Positions 7,437 to 15,644 of a stretch of DNA of 64,000 nucleotides are shown here, piece by piece. Within the stretch, counting starts at the first letter, position 1; each line of letters starts with the position of its first letter. This DNA comes from Rhizobium pisi (GTDB lineage Bacteria; Pseudomonadota; Alphaproteobacteria; Rhizobiales; Rhizobiaceae). The translations under genes and the position numbers were made by a program. The notes under the pieces were generated by a model. The model had not been told where the DNA came from, made no database searches, and saw only the letters and a list, made by a program, of their open reading frames with translations. The stretch lies in the NCBI RefSeq assembly GCF_003938655.1, contig NZ_RJJT01000004.1, positions 62,001-126,000 of the forward strand, written 5' to 3'.

Positions 7437-10115
7437 TTACTTCGTCCCCTGCTTCACCCGCGCCGCATACAGCTTGAACAGCTTTTCCAGCCGCTCGGTG
7501 TCGTTACGGAAGGGGCGGCCAACATACATACACTCCAGCAATTCATCATTCTCTCGGTGAACCGCGCGCAGGTCGTCCGGCATATCGTCTGGATCGTAAA
7601 GTTCAGCAATGGTTTCGGGATAATGCTGATAGCGCGTCTTCAAGATGCGGCGTGCGGAGGCAGAAAGCTGTTCAAGTTGGTCGGCGGTAAATTTTGGGAC
7701 TGGAAAGGTGTTCCAGCCTAGGGTGTTGGAATAGCGGAAGTCCGACTTTAGCTTGCCGCAAACGGTCGCAATCCAAACAAGGTGCAGACGGGAAGCGATC
7801 AGAGCGATGCACCAATCCGGGGCATCATAAAGTACGTTGTTCAGATCTGACGAAATCACGTCTGCCCCCACAAAATCCACTGGCAAATATGGCCGGCGTT
7901 CAGAAGTTACACGGGGAATTAAAATCGCATGCTCCTTCGCCCAATTTTGCGCTTGGCGAAACCTGTGGGGGTAGGCCGCAGCAGGCCTCGTTTGTGCAGC
8001 TTTGCTGGCAGAACGGAAGGCTGCCACTTGCTCGAAGCGCGTTCGAATTGGTGGGAACCGGGCAGCGTCTTCTGCCAAGCTATCAGGAACCCAAAGGCAA
8101 TATCGTAACCTGCCGTTACAGACCTCATCAGATCCCATAAACTTCTTGATGAACTGTCCCGCCTCTGGGTAATCGCTGAGTAGCGCATGCCGCTCTTCAC
8201 CGCTCAATATGAGGTGCCCGCCGTCAGTCGGCTTGTTGCCATATTCCATATACGGCAACTCAAAAAGTGATCTGCTCTCTGCGTGGACATAGATGATTGG
8301 GGCATCCAATAGGTAGGCGTTGATGTTGGCGACGCCAGCTTCCATTTCTCCCTGAAAGAGCCGCTTCTTATCTTTGCTGGTGTTACGAAGGCCGACAATG
8401 ACGCAGATTACGGCGGCATTTGCAGAAGCGTTGTTGCGCCATTTAAAGGACGTGTGGGCGAATCCGATCTCGACACCCCCGGTCAGCAAATGAGGCCACA
8501 AAGCGCCGACAGATTGCCCTTGGCAAATCGAATTAGTCGAAACCAGAGCTGATTTTGCTGCTCGTCCTCGAATGTAGTTGGCGGCTTTGAATACCCAGCA
8601 TGCAACAAAGTCGAGCCGCCGATGTGCTTCCAGATGTTCAGATAGAACGAAGTCCATATCGTCATTCTGCTCATCCGTCCTTGAGTTATCGCCGAGGAAT
8701 GGGGGATTGCCAGCGATGTAAACCTCATCATCGCCTACCGGAGCTGGACAAACCTCCGCCCAATTAAGTCGAAGGGCGTTGCCACATTTGATCTGACCGC
8801 CATCCCGCAATGGCAGCAGGGCTGGCATCCGCCCAAACACATCTGCAAAACGCGCATTGGCCTGATACTCGGCGATGAACAATGCCAGCTTCGCCGTTTC
8901 CGCTGCAAAGTCCGTCAGTTCGATGCCGTAAAATTGGTTGAGGCTCACCGAGGAGAACATCACATTTTGCGGATTGTCCTCCAGCTCGCCGAGCCGCGTC
9001 AGGATGCGGATTTCGCGCTCGCGCATCTGACGGTAGGCGACGACCAGAAAATTGCCGGATCCGCAGGCGGGATCGAAGACCCGGATTCTTGACAGGCGAT
9101 GGAGCTGGACTTTTAGCGCCGCGGGCTTCTCCCAGGCCTTGTCCAGCGCCTCATCCAGATCATCCAGAAACAGCGGCCCCAACACCTTCATGATGTTCGG
9201 CACCGAGGTGTAGTGCATGCCGAGTTCGGCGCGGGCCTTGGAATCCGCAATCGACTGGATCATCGAGCCGAAAATATCCGGATTGATCAGCTTCCAGTCC
9301 AGCTCTGCGGCGTCGCGCAGATAGCGGAAAGAGATGGGATCGAATGCTGGCGCCTCGATGGCATCGGCAAATAGCCCGCCATTGACGTATTCAAACTTCT
9401 CCGTCCAGGCAGGCAATCCCTCCCGCTGGCCCTTCGGCAGGTTCATGGCGGAAAATGCCTGCACCAGCGCATCGTGGGCATGCTCCCCCTTGTTGCCGCC
9501 ATAGGAGAAGACGGCAAACGAGAACTGATCTTCCTTGAAGACGCCGACATCCTCGGAAAACAGGCAGAAGATTAGCCGTGTCATGAACAGGTTCATGGCA
9601 TGGCGTCGCTCCGGCGTCGCCCAGTCCGGGTTCGCCTTCAAGAGAGCATCGTAGAGCTTCGCCAGCTTGCCGGTGGCCTTGATATCGACCGGGTTTTCTT
9701 CGGCCGCCCGATAGCGCTCCTTGCCTGCAGCGGGCAGGAAGAAGGAAAAGTGTGTGCCAAGTTCGGCGAAGGCGCAATGCAGAGTCTCACCGGATTTCGG
9801 ATGCTCGGCGGCGATCATCTCGCCATCGGTGGCAATCAGGATCGCGGGCTTGGCTTTTGCCGAGCGCCTGGATGCACGCAGTGCCTCCAGCATGCCTGCC
9901 GCCGCGCCCGGAAGTGCAGGGGCGTAGTGAAATTTGGCGTTTAACAGAACGCCGCCCGGAATATCTGATTTATTGGTCGTGCCCGCCTTCAGCTTGGCGA
10001 CCGTCGCCTGGGCATTGTCCGTTGCCTGGGCAAAGGAATAGCCGAACTCGACTGGATCGAACTTGGCTTTGGCTACGGTATCAAGGGCGTCGGCAATTTC
10101 CGTGGGGTTCATCAT
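7437..10115 (-). CDS. Class I SAM-dependent DNA methyltransferase, DnmA/YeeA-like
   Basis: 892 residues, close in length to B. subtilis YeeA/DnmA. The SAM-binding motif I is FDPACGSGNFLVVAYRQMRE (about residue 347) and the catalytic motif IV is YIAGNPPFLGDN (about 468), the NPPF form of adenine-N6 methyltransferases; motif I precedes IV as in the gamma group and in type I/IIG enzymes. The C-terminal 250 residues would be the target-recognition part (for example LGWNTFPVPKFT, a phrase common in such proteins). It should mark host DNA at one sequence. YeeA of B. subtilis is known as an m6A methyltransferase next to yeeB and yeeC. First gene of the packed triad; 41 bases separate it from the Mrr-like gene upstream. 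Confidence 0.9.
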   Translation of the reverse strand: MMNPTEIADALDTVAKAKFDPVEFGYSFAQATDNAQATVAKLKAGTTNKSDIPGGVLLNAKFHYAPALPGAAAGMLEALRASRRSAKAKPAILIATDGEMIAAEHPKSGETLHCAFAELGTHFSFFLPAAGKERYRAAEENPVDIKATGKLAKLYDALLKANPDWATPERRHAMNLFMTRLIFCLFSEDVGVFKEDQFSFAVFSYGGNKGEHAHDALVQAFSAMNLPKGQREGLPAWTEKFEYVNGGLFADAIEAPAFDPISFRYLRDAAELDWKLINPDIFGSMIQSIADSKARAELGMHYTSVPNIMKVLGPLFLDDLDEALDKAWEKPAALKVQLHRLSRIRVFDPACGSGNFLVVAYRQMREREIRILTRLGELEDNPQNVMFSSVSLNQFYGIELTDFAAETAKLALFIAEYQANARFADVFGRMPALLPLRDGGQIKCGNALRLNWAEVCPAPVGDDEVYIAGNPPFLGDNSRTDEQNDDMDFVLSEHLEAHRRLDFVACWVFKAANYIRGRAAKSALVSTNSICQGQSVGALWPHLLTGGVEIGFAHTSFKWRNNASANAAVICVIVGLRNTSKDKKRLFQGEMEAGVANINAYLLDAPIIYVHAESRSLFELPYMEYGNKPTDGGHLILSGEERHALLSDYPEAGQFIKKFMGSDEVCNGRLRYCLWVPDSLAEDAARFPPIRTRFEQVAAFRSASKAAQTRPAAAYPHRFRQAQNWAKEHAILIPRVTSERRPYLPVDFVGADVISSDLNNVLYDAPDWCIALIASRLHLVWIATVCGKLKSDFRYSNTLGWNTFPVPKFTADQLEQLSASARRILKTRYQHYPETIAELYDPDDMPDDLRAVHRENDELLECMYVGRPFRNDTERLEKLFKLYAARVKQGTK

Positions 10116-10156
10116 GAAGGATCAGGCTTCTTATTGTCGTTGAGGGCTGAAGTCCG

Positions 10157-11158
10157 TCAGGACCATGCCGGAATGAAAATACGTTTCAGGGGAATAAGCT
10201 GCTGGGTCTCAAGATCGAGCTTATCGTACTGCTCGAGAAGGCTTTTCACCAGATCATCGAGATCCATCAGCGCGGTGGGAATATTGGCCCGTTCCGCCTC
10301 ATAGCGAGCTTCGCGCGTAAACCCACCGGTGCTGACATAGAGGCCTTTATCCTGAGGATGACGTCCACCGAGGAAGCTGCGAACTTCCGGCGCACCCATG
10401 GCACCCTTGCGATGTTTTACCTCGACCACAATGCGCGGTGCCTCGAACCCAAAACCATCCGGCGAGGCGACGATGTCTTTGCCGCGATCGGGACCAACCT
10501 CTGAAACTCGCGTCTTGTATCCGAGAGAGCGGAGAAGGCCAGCAACGAGTTCCTGCATCTCTTCCCATGATAGAGCGTTGACTTTGTCTTTGATAAACTC
10601 ATGCGCGCGGCTCGCCATGTTTTCGAACACATCGTCTTCAGCAGCCTCGCCTATGGGCGCCGTGATGTCGGTTGGCGGCGATATGTTGCCAGACAGAGCT
10701 TTCTTGAGCTCCGCTGCAACTTCGTTCGATAGCCGAAAGAGGGTCGATATTGACCCGAGGCTATTTCTGCTTTCGACTGACAGAAGATCCCGACTGACTT
10801 CGCCATGCCATCTCGCGGATCGGACCTGGGTATCTTCCGGGTCTATAGACGTGTCATGGCGGTAGGCACTGGAAATTTCGCCGACAAGATAGACCCGGCG
10901 CGATGGGTCATAAGTAACCACCATGTCGCCGGGCGCCATCTCGTTGACAAACCGATGGAGCTGGCCGGCGGCCATGGCCTGACTCTGTGGTTTGGCTCCA
11001 GCATAGACCTTCCCCAGCGCGTCGCTTATGGCCTTGCGGCTCTTCGCCTGTGAAAGATCACCGAGTGCAGGCCAACCGATGGCGACGACAGCTTTCTCTT
11101 TAAACGCGTCGAACAAACGGCCGTTTCGCTCAGCGCGCACCATCCATGATTTGGTCAT
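10157..11158 (-). CDS. Mrr-type restriction endonuclease with N-terminal PUA-like domain
   Basis: 333 residues from the ATG at 11158 (MTKSWMVRAERNG), which has AAGGGG 6 bases upstream; an open frame to 11185 lacks this. Residues 1-150 begin SWMVRAERNGRLFDAF and contain VAIGWPALGDLS and GDMVVTYDPSRRVYLVGEI, a pattern I associate with a PUA/EVE-like domain often fused to Mrr nucleases. Residues about 190-320 are Mrr_cat: ALSWEEMQELVAGLLRSLGY, then DRGKDIVA and VVEVKHRKG (PD-(D/E)XK residues D and E-x-K), then VSTGGFTREARYEAER. Likely function: cutting of DNA with modified bases (type IV), with the front domain as reader. It lies upstream of the methyltransferase on the same strand. Confidence 0.85.
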   Translation of the reverse strand: MTKSWMVRAERNGRLFDAFKEKAVVAIGWPALGDLSQAKSRKAISDALGKVYAGAKPQSQAMAAGQLHRFVNEMAPGDMVVTYDPSRRVYLVGEISSAYRHDTSIDPEDTQVRSARWHGEVSRDLLSVESRNSLGSISTLFRLSNEVAAELKKALSGNISPPTDITAPIGEAAEDDVFENMASRAHEFIKDKVNALSWEEMQELVAGLLRSLGYKTRVSEVGPDRGKDIVASPDGFGFEAPRIVVEVKHRKGAMGAPEVRSFLGGRHPQDKGLYVSTGGFTREARYEAERANIPTALMDLDDLVKSLLEQYDKLDLETQQLIPLKRIFIPAWS

Positions 11159-11277
11159 CCACATCCCCTTGTGGACGAGATACATTCATCACTCGTCGCA
11201 AAATTGCAAGGTTGATCACGGTGCTACACTCCGGATGCAACAATCCGAATGCGAACCCGGAAATTAATTCCGCTTCC

Positions 11278-12213
11278 TTATGCCTTGAACACCCTCTCGC
11301 GGTGATATTGCAGAAACTGTGAATGCGGCCGCTCGTCCGCGCGTGCTGGGACAAACAGGCGCCTCTCTGGATTGATGAGCCTTGTGATGGTGTCGGGCAC
11401 ACCGCTATCGGCGATCAGCAGGCTGTAGTCGTTATCGACCGAAATCAGGCCGCGGTCGAACATCCAGTGCACGGTTCCGGACAAGGCCATACCATTCCGA
11501 ACACTATCTGGCCCGCCATCTGCCACCGGACGGATGTGTGCTGCCTGGACCTCCGAGCGCCCGCCACCATTGATCAGCTTGAGCCCGGTTACGGCGCAGG
11601 TGTCGTGATAGGCCGACTTGATGGCCGCCGAGAAGGCTCGGTCCCGGAAGGGGCGCTGCACGACCTGGGATACGATCCGTCGGTCGACGCTGTCGATCTC
11701 GAAGGGCATCTGCGGATTGTCTCCAAATCCAATGCGCGCCTCCTCGACGGGATCCGGCGCCGGCCGTTCGCGGTCCCGCTTTCCGAGGACATGCGCGAAG
11801 CCAGCGCCGAGGATCAGGTCATACTCGGCGTCGGAAATGTTTCGGACAGCGCGACCGAACGCTCCCTTGTTTGTCGAGCCGTCGTCTTTTCGCAGCCCGC
11901 TCTCATAATAGTGGTCCGCCTCCTGGAAGGGGACGGCGTGATCGAAGGGCAGGAAGTCGTCGATCAGCGCATAGAAGTGGTCGGGCTTTGACGGGTCCTC
12001 GATGATGTCAACGATCCTGGCCGTCGCGAAATAGGCCTGCCTGCCGCCCGTCTTCATGAGGTCGCCGCTTGGCCGCCGCGGCTCGTAGTAGACGATCCAA
12101 TCTCCCCTCGCGGCCTCGACCTGACGCAGATAGGCCCGCGGAAAATGATACCGTTGCTCCGGAAGATCGTCGTAGGTCGGAACGAGTTTCGTTGTCAGCA
12201 CTGCCTTCGACAT
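11278..12213 (-). CDS. HNH endonuclease (HNH_2 type), putative restriction enzyme
   Basis: 311 residues. The C-terminal part holds the HNH fold: CAVTGLKL, then VQAAHIRPVADGGPDSVRNG, then MALSGTVHWMFDRGLISV (histidines and asparagine of the HNH metal site). The N-terminal 170 residues (RYHFPRAYLRQVEAARGDWI, VYYEPRR, YALIDDFLPFDHAVPF) look like a small beta-rich reader domain of the PUA/EVE kind, but this is weaker than for the neighbouring Mrr gene. Proteins with this layout are annotated as restriction endonucleases. It is the first gene of the minus-strand defence cluster and is 119 bases upstream of the Mrr gene. The upstream region is shared with the divergent gene at 12525. Confidence 0.82.
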   Translation of the reverse strand: MSKAVLTTKLVPTYDDLPEQRYHFPRAYLRQVEAARGDWIVYYEPRRPSGDLMKTGGRQAYFATARIVDIIEDPSKPDHFYALIDDFLPFDHAVPFQEADHYYESGLRKDDGSTNKGAFGRAVRNISDAEYDLILGAGFAHVLGKRDRERPAPDPVEEARIGFGDNPQMPFEIDSVDRRIVSQVVQRPFRDRAFSAAIKSAYHDTCAVTGLKLINGGGRSEVQAAHIRPVADGGPDSVRNGMALSGTVHWMFDRGLISVDNDYSLLIADSGVPDTITRLINPERRLFVPARADERPHSQFLQYHRERVFKA

Positions 12214-12524
12214 AGTGTCACTCTGTATGAAACTGCGTATCTGGTACCAGGTTGACGGGCTCTCGAAAACGGGCTCATTTACCGTAGGGGATGCAACCGA
12301 AGGGTGCGGGTGCGTTACTTAAGTATTTTCATGTAAAAAAGAATTTTCAGCAAGGCTATAGAAGTGATATAAAGTATATCATGAAGAAATTAATTGATTT
12401 TCATAAAACAAAATCTCGAAGCAACTTGCGGTAAACATTGTCTGTTATTGCGCGCTGTGCGATAATACTTATATCAATTGCGCAAATGCGGTTGGTACTT
12501 TTGCAACCCGCAAGGATCTTTGAC
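12214..12524. promoter_or_regulatory. AT-rich divergent promoter region between defence and mobility halves
   Basis: 311 bases between two divergent genes, clearly richer in A+T than its surroundings around 12310-12430. It holds a 17-bp perfect palindrome (12365-12381, listed separately) and, near the plus-strand gene, TTGCGCAA at about 12478-12485. It should contain promoters for both the HNH gene and the DUF3102-like gene. No gene-like frame was found. Confidence 0.6.
12365..12381. promoter_or_regulatory. Operator-like 17-bp palindrome
   Basis: TGATATA, three bases AAG, then TATATCA: two perfect 7-bp arms. It lies midway between the start of the HNH gene and the start of the DUF3102-like gene, the usual place of a repressor site for a divergent pair. 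The binding protein is unknown; the DUF3102-like product is one candidate. Confidence 0.5.
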
Positions 12525-13703
12525 ATGACGAACAAGACAACAAAACGGGCGCCAGCCCGCTTTGACTACGACGCGCTCAACATCGGCGTGCAGAGCAAGA
12601 AGGCATTGGAAGCCGCAGCCGCCGGCATTCAGGCCCTGGGGCGCCGCTCCACGGACCAGGCCTTCGAACTAGGCGTCCTGCTGGAGCGGGCTTCCGAGCA
12701 CGTAGAACCGGGCACTTTCGAAAAATGGGTATCGCAGCGATGCGACATCTCTTCGAAAACAGCCCGGAACTACCGGGCTGTTGCTCGAAACCTCGAGACT
12801 TATCGGGGGCGAGCAGTCGAGCTTGCGATCAGCCCGACAGTCCTTTTCCATCTCGCGTCCGCGCCGGAGGAGAAGGTTGAGGCTGCGTTGGCTTTTGCCG
12901 AGGAGCATGACGGCATCCGCGTCAGCGAGGTGAAGACTTTGCTTGCGGACGGCTCGGAGACGGCTTCTGACGATGAAGCCGGCGCCGAACTTGCCGACAT
13001 CGGCGGTCTCGCCGGTCTGCGGGCGCTGATCGACCTCAAGACGAAGAGTGGCCTAGCCGCTTTCGTCGAAAGTGCCGCAGCGCTTGCCGCAGCAGTTGTC
13101 AGTGCTCTTGAGAGCAAGGGCAAGCGTCTGCAGAAAACGACACTCGTCCCGGTGCTTGAGCCTTTGGCTCGAGTGGCGAAGCGCAGCCTGGGCAATGTTT
13201 TGCTTCTCGATGCGCCGGGTGACGTCGACGTCCGCAAGCTCTCGGAAAGCGAGCTTTCTGCTGCGAGCCATTGGTACAAGGTCTTCCAGACGTTGGACCA
13301 TCTCGGCAACAGGGAGTCGTGGCCCGAAGCCAAAGGGCTTGAAACTTGGTTGCGCCAAGACGTCCTGCTGCTGCTCGACTGGGCAACGTCGCGAACGAAG
13401 AAACCCGAATGGCCGCTTGAAGCCCCAGGCGCTCCGAAGTCCGCAGACGCAGTCATGCGAAGTGGCCTTGAGGCGCTTGGCGGCGTGGTAAGGGTTGAGT
13501 CGCCAAGCCTTGATCCGGCTGATGACAATGGCGCTGCCGTCCGGGACTTCCAGCCGCCGGCGTTCCTGGCGCGTCCGGTTTCGACAGGGAACGCTGACGC
13601 TGAGCCCTCCAACGTCATCTCGATGCTTTCGACTGAAAACCGGTCGGGGCTGAGGAAGCCGGCTTGGCTGAAGCCAAAACCCGCTGAGATCTCGGCGGAC
13701 TGA
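12525..13703 (+). CDS. DUF3102-like putative DNA-binding protein
   Basis: 392 residues from the ATG at 12525 (MTNKTTKRAPARFDYDALN), preceded by AAGGA 9 bases upstream; the frame is open back to 12438 but has no better start. Residues about 40-100 (FELGVLLERASEHVEPGTFE, KWVSQRCDISSKTARNYRAV) resemble the DUF3102 domain of phage and plasmid proteins, with CDISSKTARNYRAVAR as a likely helix-turn-helix. The rest is alanine-rich helix, then a C-terminal region without recognised domain. It is the first plus-strand gene of the island's inner half and is followed by a strong terminator. A regulatory role in the element is an inference. Confidence 0.65.
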   Translation: MTNKTTKRAPARFDYDALNIGVQSKKALEAAAAGIQALGRRSTDQAFELGVLLERASEHVEPGTFEKWVSQRCDISSKTARNYRAVARNLETYRGRAVELAISPTVLFHLASAPEEKVEAALAFAEEHDGIRVSEVKTLLADGSETASDDEAGAELADIGGLAGLRALIDLKTKSGLAAFVESAAALAAAVVSALESKGKRLQKTTLVPVLEPLARVAKRSLGNVLLLDAPGDVDVRKLSESELSAASHWYKVFQTLDHLGNRESWPEAKGLETWLRQDVLLLLDWATSRTKKPEWPLEAPGAPKSADAVMRSGLEALGGVVRVESPSLDPADDNGAAVRDFQPPAFLARPVSTGNADAEPSNVISMLSTENRSGLRKPAWLKPKPAEISAD

Positions 13704-13710
13704 ACATAAG

Positions 13711-13732
13711 AAAGGGGCTTTCGAGCCCCTTT
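13711..13732 (+). terminator. Rho-independent terminator after the DUF3102-like gene
   Basis: AAAGGGGCT, loop TTCG, AGCCCCTTT: a 9-bp perfect stem with a stable tetraloop, beginning 7 bases after the stop codon. It separates this gene from the operon that starts at 14013. The T-run is short because the arms themselves end in AAA/TTT. Confidence 0.85.
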
Positions 13733-14012
13733 CTTGATTCCAGCGTCGTGGTCGGCGTCCGGTTCGCCCGGAAGATCGCATGGCGTTTGCGGGGGGTGTT
13801 GACCACCATGCAGCCGGCGGACTTCCCGCGTAGGTCCCTTGTTAACCGCGTTCGGGATCCGTTCTCTTTTTGCCTGAGGGGTCCTTGAGATCTGGTTCCG
13901 GTCCTGTCAGGTATGTGCGGCTCCGAGGTGATCGGAGTAAGCGGCCCAAGCCGGTGTTTGCACCACCGACAAGGGCCTGACCCTCAAGCCTTACGTTAGA
14001 AGGAATCGGGCT
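13733..14012 (+). promoter_or_regulatory. Leader region of the nuclease/AAA/M41 operon, with hairpin
   Basis: 280 bases with no convincing gene. It must hold the promoter of the following operon. A hairpin CTCCGA-GGTGA-TCGGAG is at 13921-13937, flanked by GCGGC and GCGGC-like bases that could extend it. Further down GGGCCTGACCCTC (about 13973-13985) can pair in part with GAGGGGTCC at about 13876-13884, so a folded leader RNA is possible. The Shine-Dalgarno GAAGGA at 13999-14004 serves the TTG start at 14013. Confidence 0.45.
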
Positions 14013-15140
14013 TTGACCAACCTACACTCTTCGTCCCCTGCGGGGGAAGTTCTGCGCGCCCCGTCTGCGGTTTCTTCCACCGTCAACCACTCGACGGCAT
14101 CGTCCTTGCGCCGGCACTTTGCCGAGCGCCAAGCTGTTCACGCCGAGCCGCCGGTGCTGCGCCGTCATCCGCACCTGGTGCGTTACCCTGACATTGAAGC
14201 GGACTTCGACGTCTTGATCGACAAGGCCATCGCGGTGATTGCCGAAGGCGAGCCGACCGAGGACGAGATCCTCGGCCACTACGTCAACGTCGCGTCCTTG
14301 GTGCGCGCCGTGTCGTTCCGCGAGGGCAAGCTCCTGGAACAGGCGGTGGAACGGCTGGCCAAGGCAAATCCCAACCTCGTCGTCCTCCTGCAATCGATCA
14401 AGTTGCCGCTTGTGAAGGCGGCCATTGAGGCAGTCGCCGGCAATGATTGGCGCCAGCTCGAGGACGTGCGGCTCGATTGCGACGCGCCCGCCAAGGGCAG
14501 CTACACGCCGGACCTGATCCTTGTGAACCGCGCAAAGCGCGCCGCCTTCGTGCTTGATCTCAAGCGGTCGCTTGCCTCCTATGGCGACACCAGCCGGCTG
14601 GAAGAGCTGAAGCTCAGGATGTTAGCGTCGGCGATGATCCTGCCCGACTGGCTCTACAAGACCCAGAAGCGGCTGATGGTCGAGACGGTCGGTGTTGCCA
14701 TCATCGATGGGGCGAGCCGCCCGAGCGATCATGCGGCAGGCGTCTGGGCCCTGTCTGAGATCGACGACTTGTTGGAGATCGATGGCGCGGCGGCTTGCAT
14801 GGCGGAACTGCGCCTGCGTTTCGGGCGTCGCGTGCAGCAACTTCTGGAGGCGGAGGCGCGACGTGCGCTCGGAATTCCGGATGCCGCAACGCCGGTGCTG
14901 ACATCGGGGTCCGCAAGCCCCACACCTTCCCGGCGTCTCGGAATCCTCCGCGCCACCCGTCGCATCATGATCTGTGATGATCCGGCGTGCTGCGATGAGC
15001 ATAGATCCGGATGCTGCTGTGGCGACGACGATCCTTTCGACGACGGGCGGGATGACCCGGAAGCGAAAGATGATGCTGCATCCTCGTGGCCTCCCCAGCA
15101 CATCCGCGTCGGCTTTGCGAGGCGTTTGCTCGACGCCTGA
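14013..15140 (+). CDS. PD-(D/E)XK nuclease-like protein with C-terminal cysteine cluster
   Basis: 375 residues, TTG start at 14013 (MTNLHSSSPAGEV) chosen because GAAGGA lies 8 bases upstream and no ATG occurs in frame for over 150 codons. In the middle (about 165-195) it has YTPDLILVNRAKRAAF and then VLDLKRSLASYGD: the spacing of PD and D-x-K fits a PD-(D/E)XK nuclease core. The C-terminus has an unusual metal-site-like cluster, CDDPACCDEHRSGCCCGDDD (about 326-345). The family is not known to me. It heads a plus-strand operon whose later genes encode an AAA+ ATPase and an M41 peptidase, so it may act with them. The nuclease reading is inferred from the motif only. Confidence 0.6.
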   Translation: MTNLHSSSPAGEVLRAPSAVSSTVNHSTASSLRRHFAERQAVHAEPPVLRRHPHLVRYPDIEADFDVLIDKAIAVIAEGEPTEDEILGHYVNVASLVRAVSFREGKLLEQAVERLAKANPNLVVLLQSIKLPLVKAAIEAVAGNDWRQLEDVRLDCDAPAKGSYTPDLILVNRAKRAAFVLDLKRSLASYGDTSRLEELKLRMLASAMILPDWLYKTQKRLMVETVGVAIIDGASRPSDHAAGVWALSEIDDLLEIDGAAACMAELRLRFGRRVQQLLEAEARRALGIPDAATPVLTSGSASPTPSRRLGILRATRRIMICDDPACCDEHRSGCCCGDDDPFDDGRDDPEAKDDAASSWPPQHIRVGFARRLLDA

Positions 15141-15187
15141 ACGCGTCCGCCGTTCGCACTGGCTGAGGTGATGGCTGCGCGGCGCTG

Positions 15188-15644
15188 ATGCCCGCGGCCA
15201 GCCTTTCCCTGTTCCCTTCATGCTCTGAATATGCCGGTGACCAAAGTTGGACCGGCGAGGAGATCTTGCGTGTCCGCAGAAATCTTGCCCACCTCATCAT
15301 CGCCGCCCAAATTACGCGGTCCTGGCAGAACTGGCGCTGCGTTGTCCGGCAGGCGTCATCGCGTTTGCCAAGATGACCCGGCGCTGGTCGTCGGCCTCGC
15401 ACTCGCCTTCACCCGGCAAGGACATGGCGACGCCGCAGCCGTTCCGCCCATGCTCCTTGATCGGCTGCGCCGCCACTCATGTTCTGGCGATCCAGCTTGC
15501 CGCCTGGTCCTCGACTGGCTCACTGAGAAAGCAAACACGCGGCACGATCGGGCTGTCTCTAGCGACCGTCATGCCACTGCCCAGCGCGCCGGTCCTGTGG
15601 AAGTTGTTTCCTCTTCTTCGGCAAGCACCATGGAGGAAAGCTGA
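15188..15644 (+). pseudogene. Small unknown gene broken by two 1-nt deletions
   Basis: No single frame spans this stretch, but three frame pieces join into one sensible protein of about 150 residues: EEILRVRRNLAHLIIAAQ, then YAVLAELALRCPAGVIAFAK, then DDPALVVGLALAFTRQGHGD, ending DWLTEKA... and a Ser-rich tail. Each switch is explained by one missing base in a short run: AAAA to AAA at about 15312, and GG to G at about 15371 (AAG GAT GAC). The last piece stops at 15644 in a TGATG overlap with the AAA gene start, which supports it as real coding sequence. The function is unknown. Either the gene is decayed or the assembly lost two bases. Confidence 0.6.

Noticed and set aside
11278..12213. HNH gene as ZorE of a type II Zorya system
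   Set aside because: It is five genes away from zorAB and upstream of them, while zorE directly follows zorB in type II operons.
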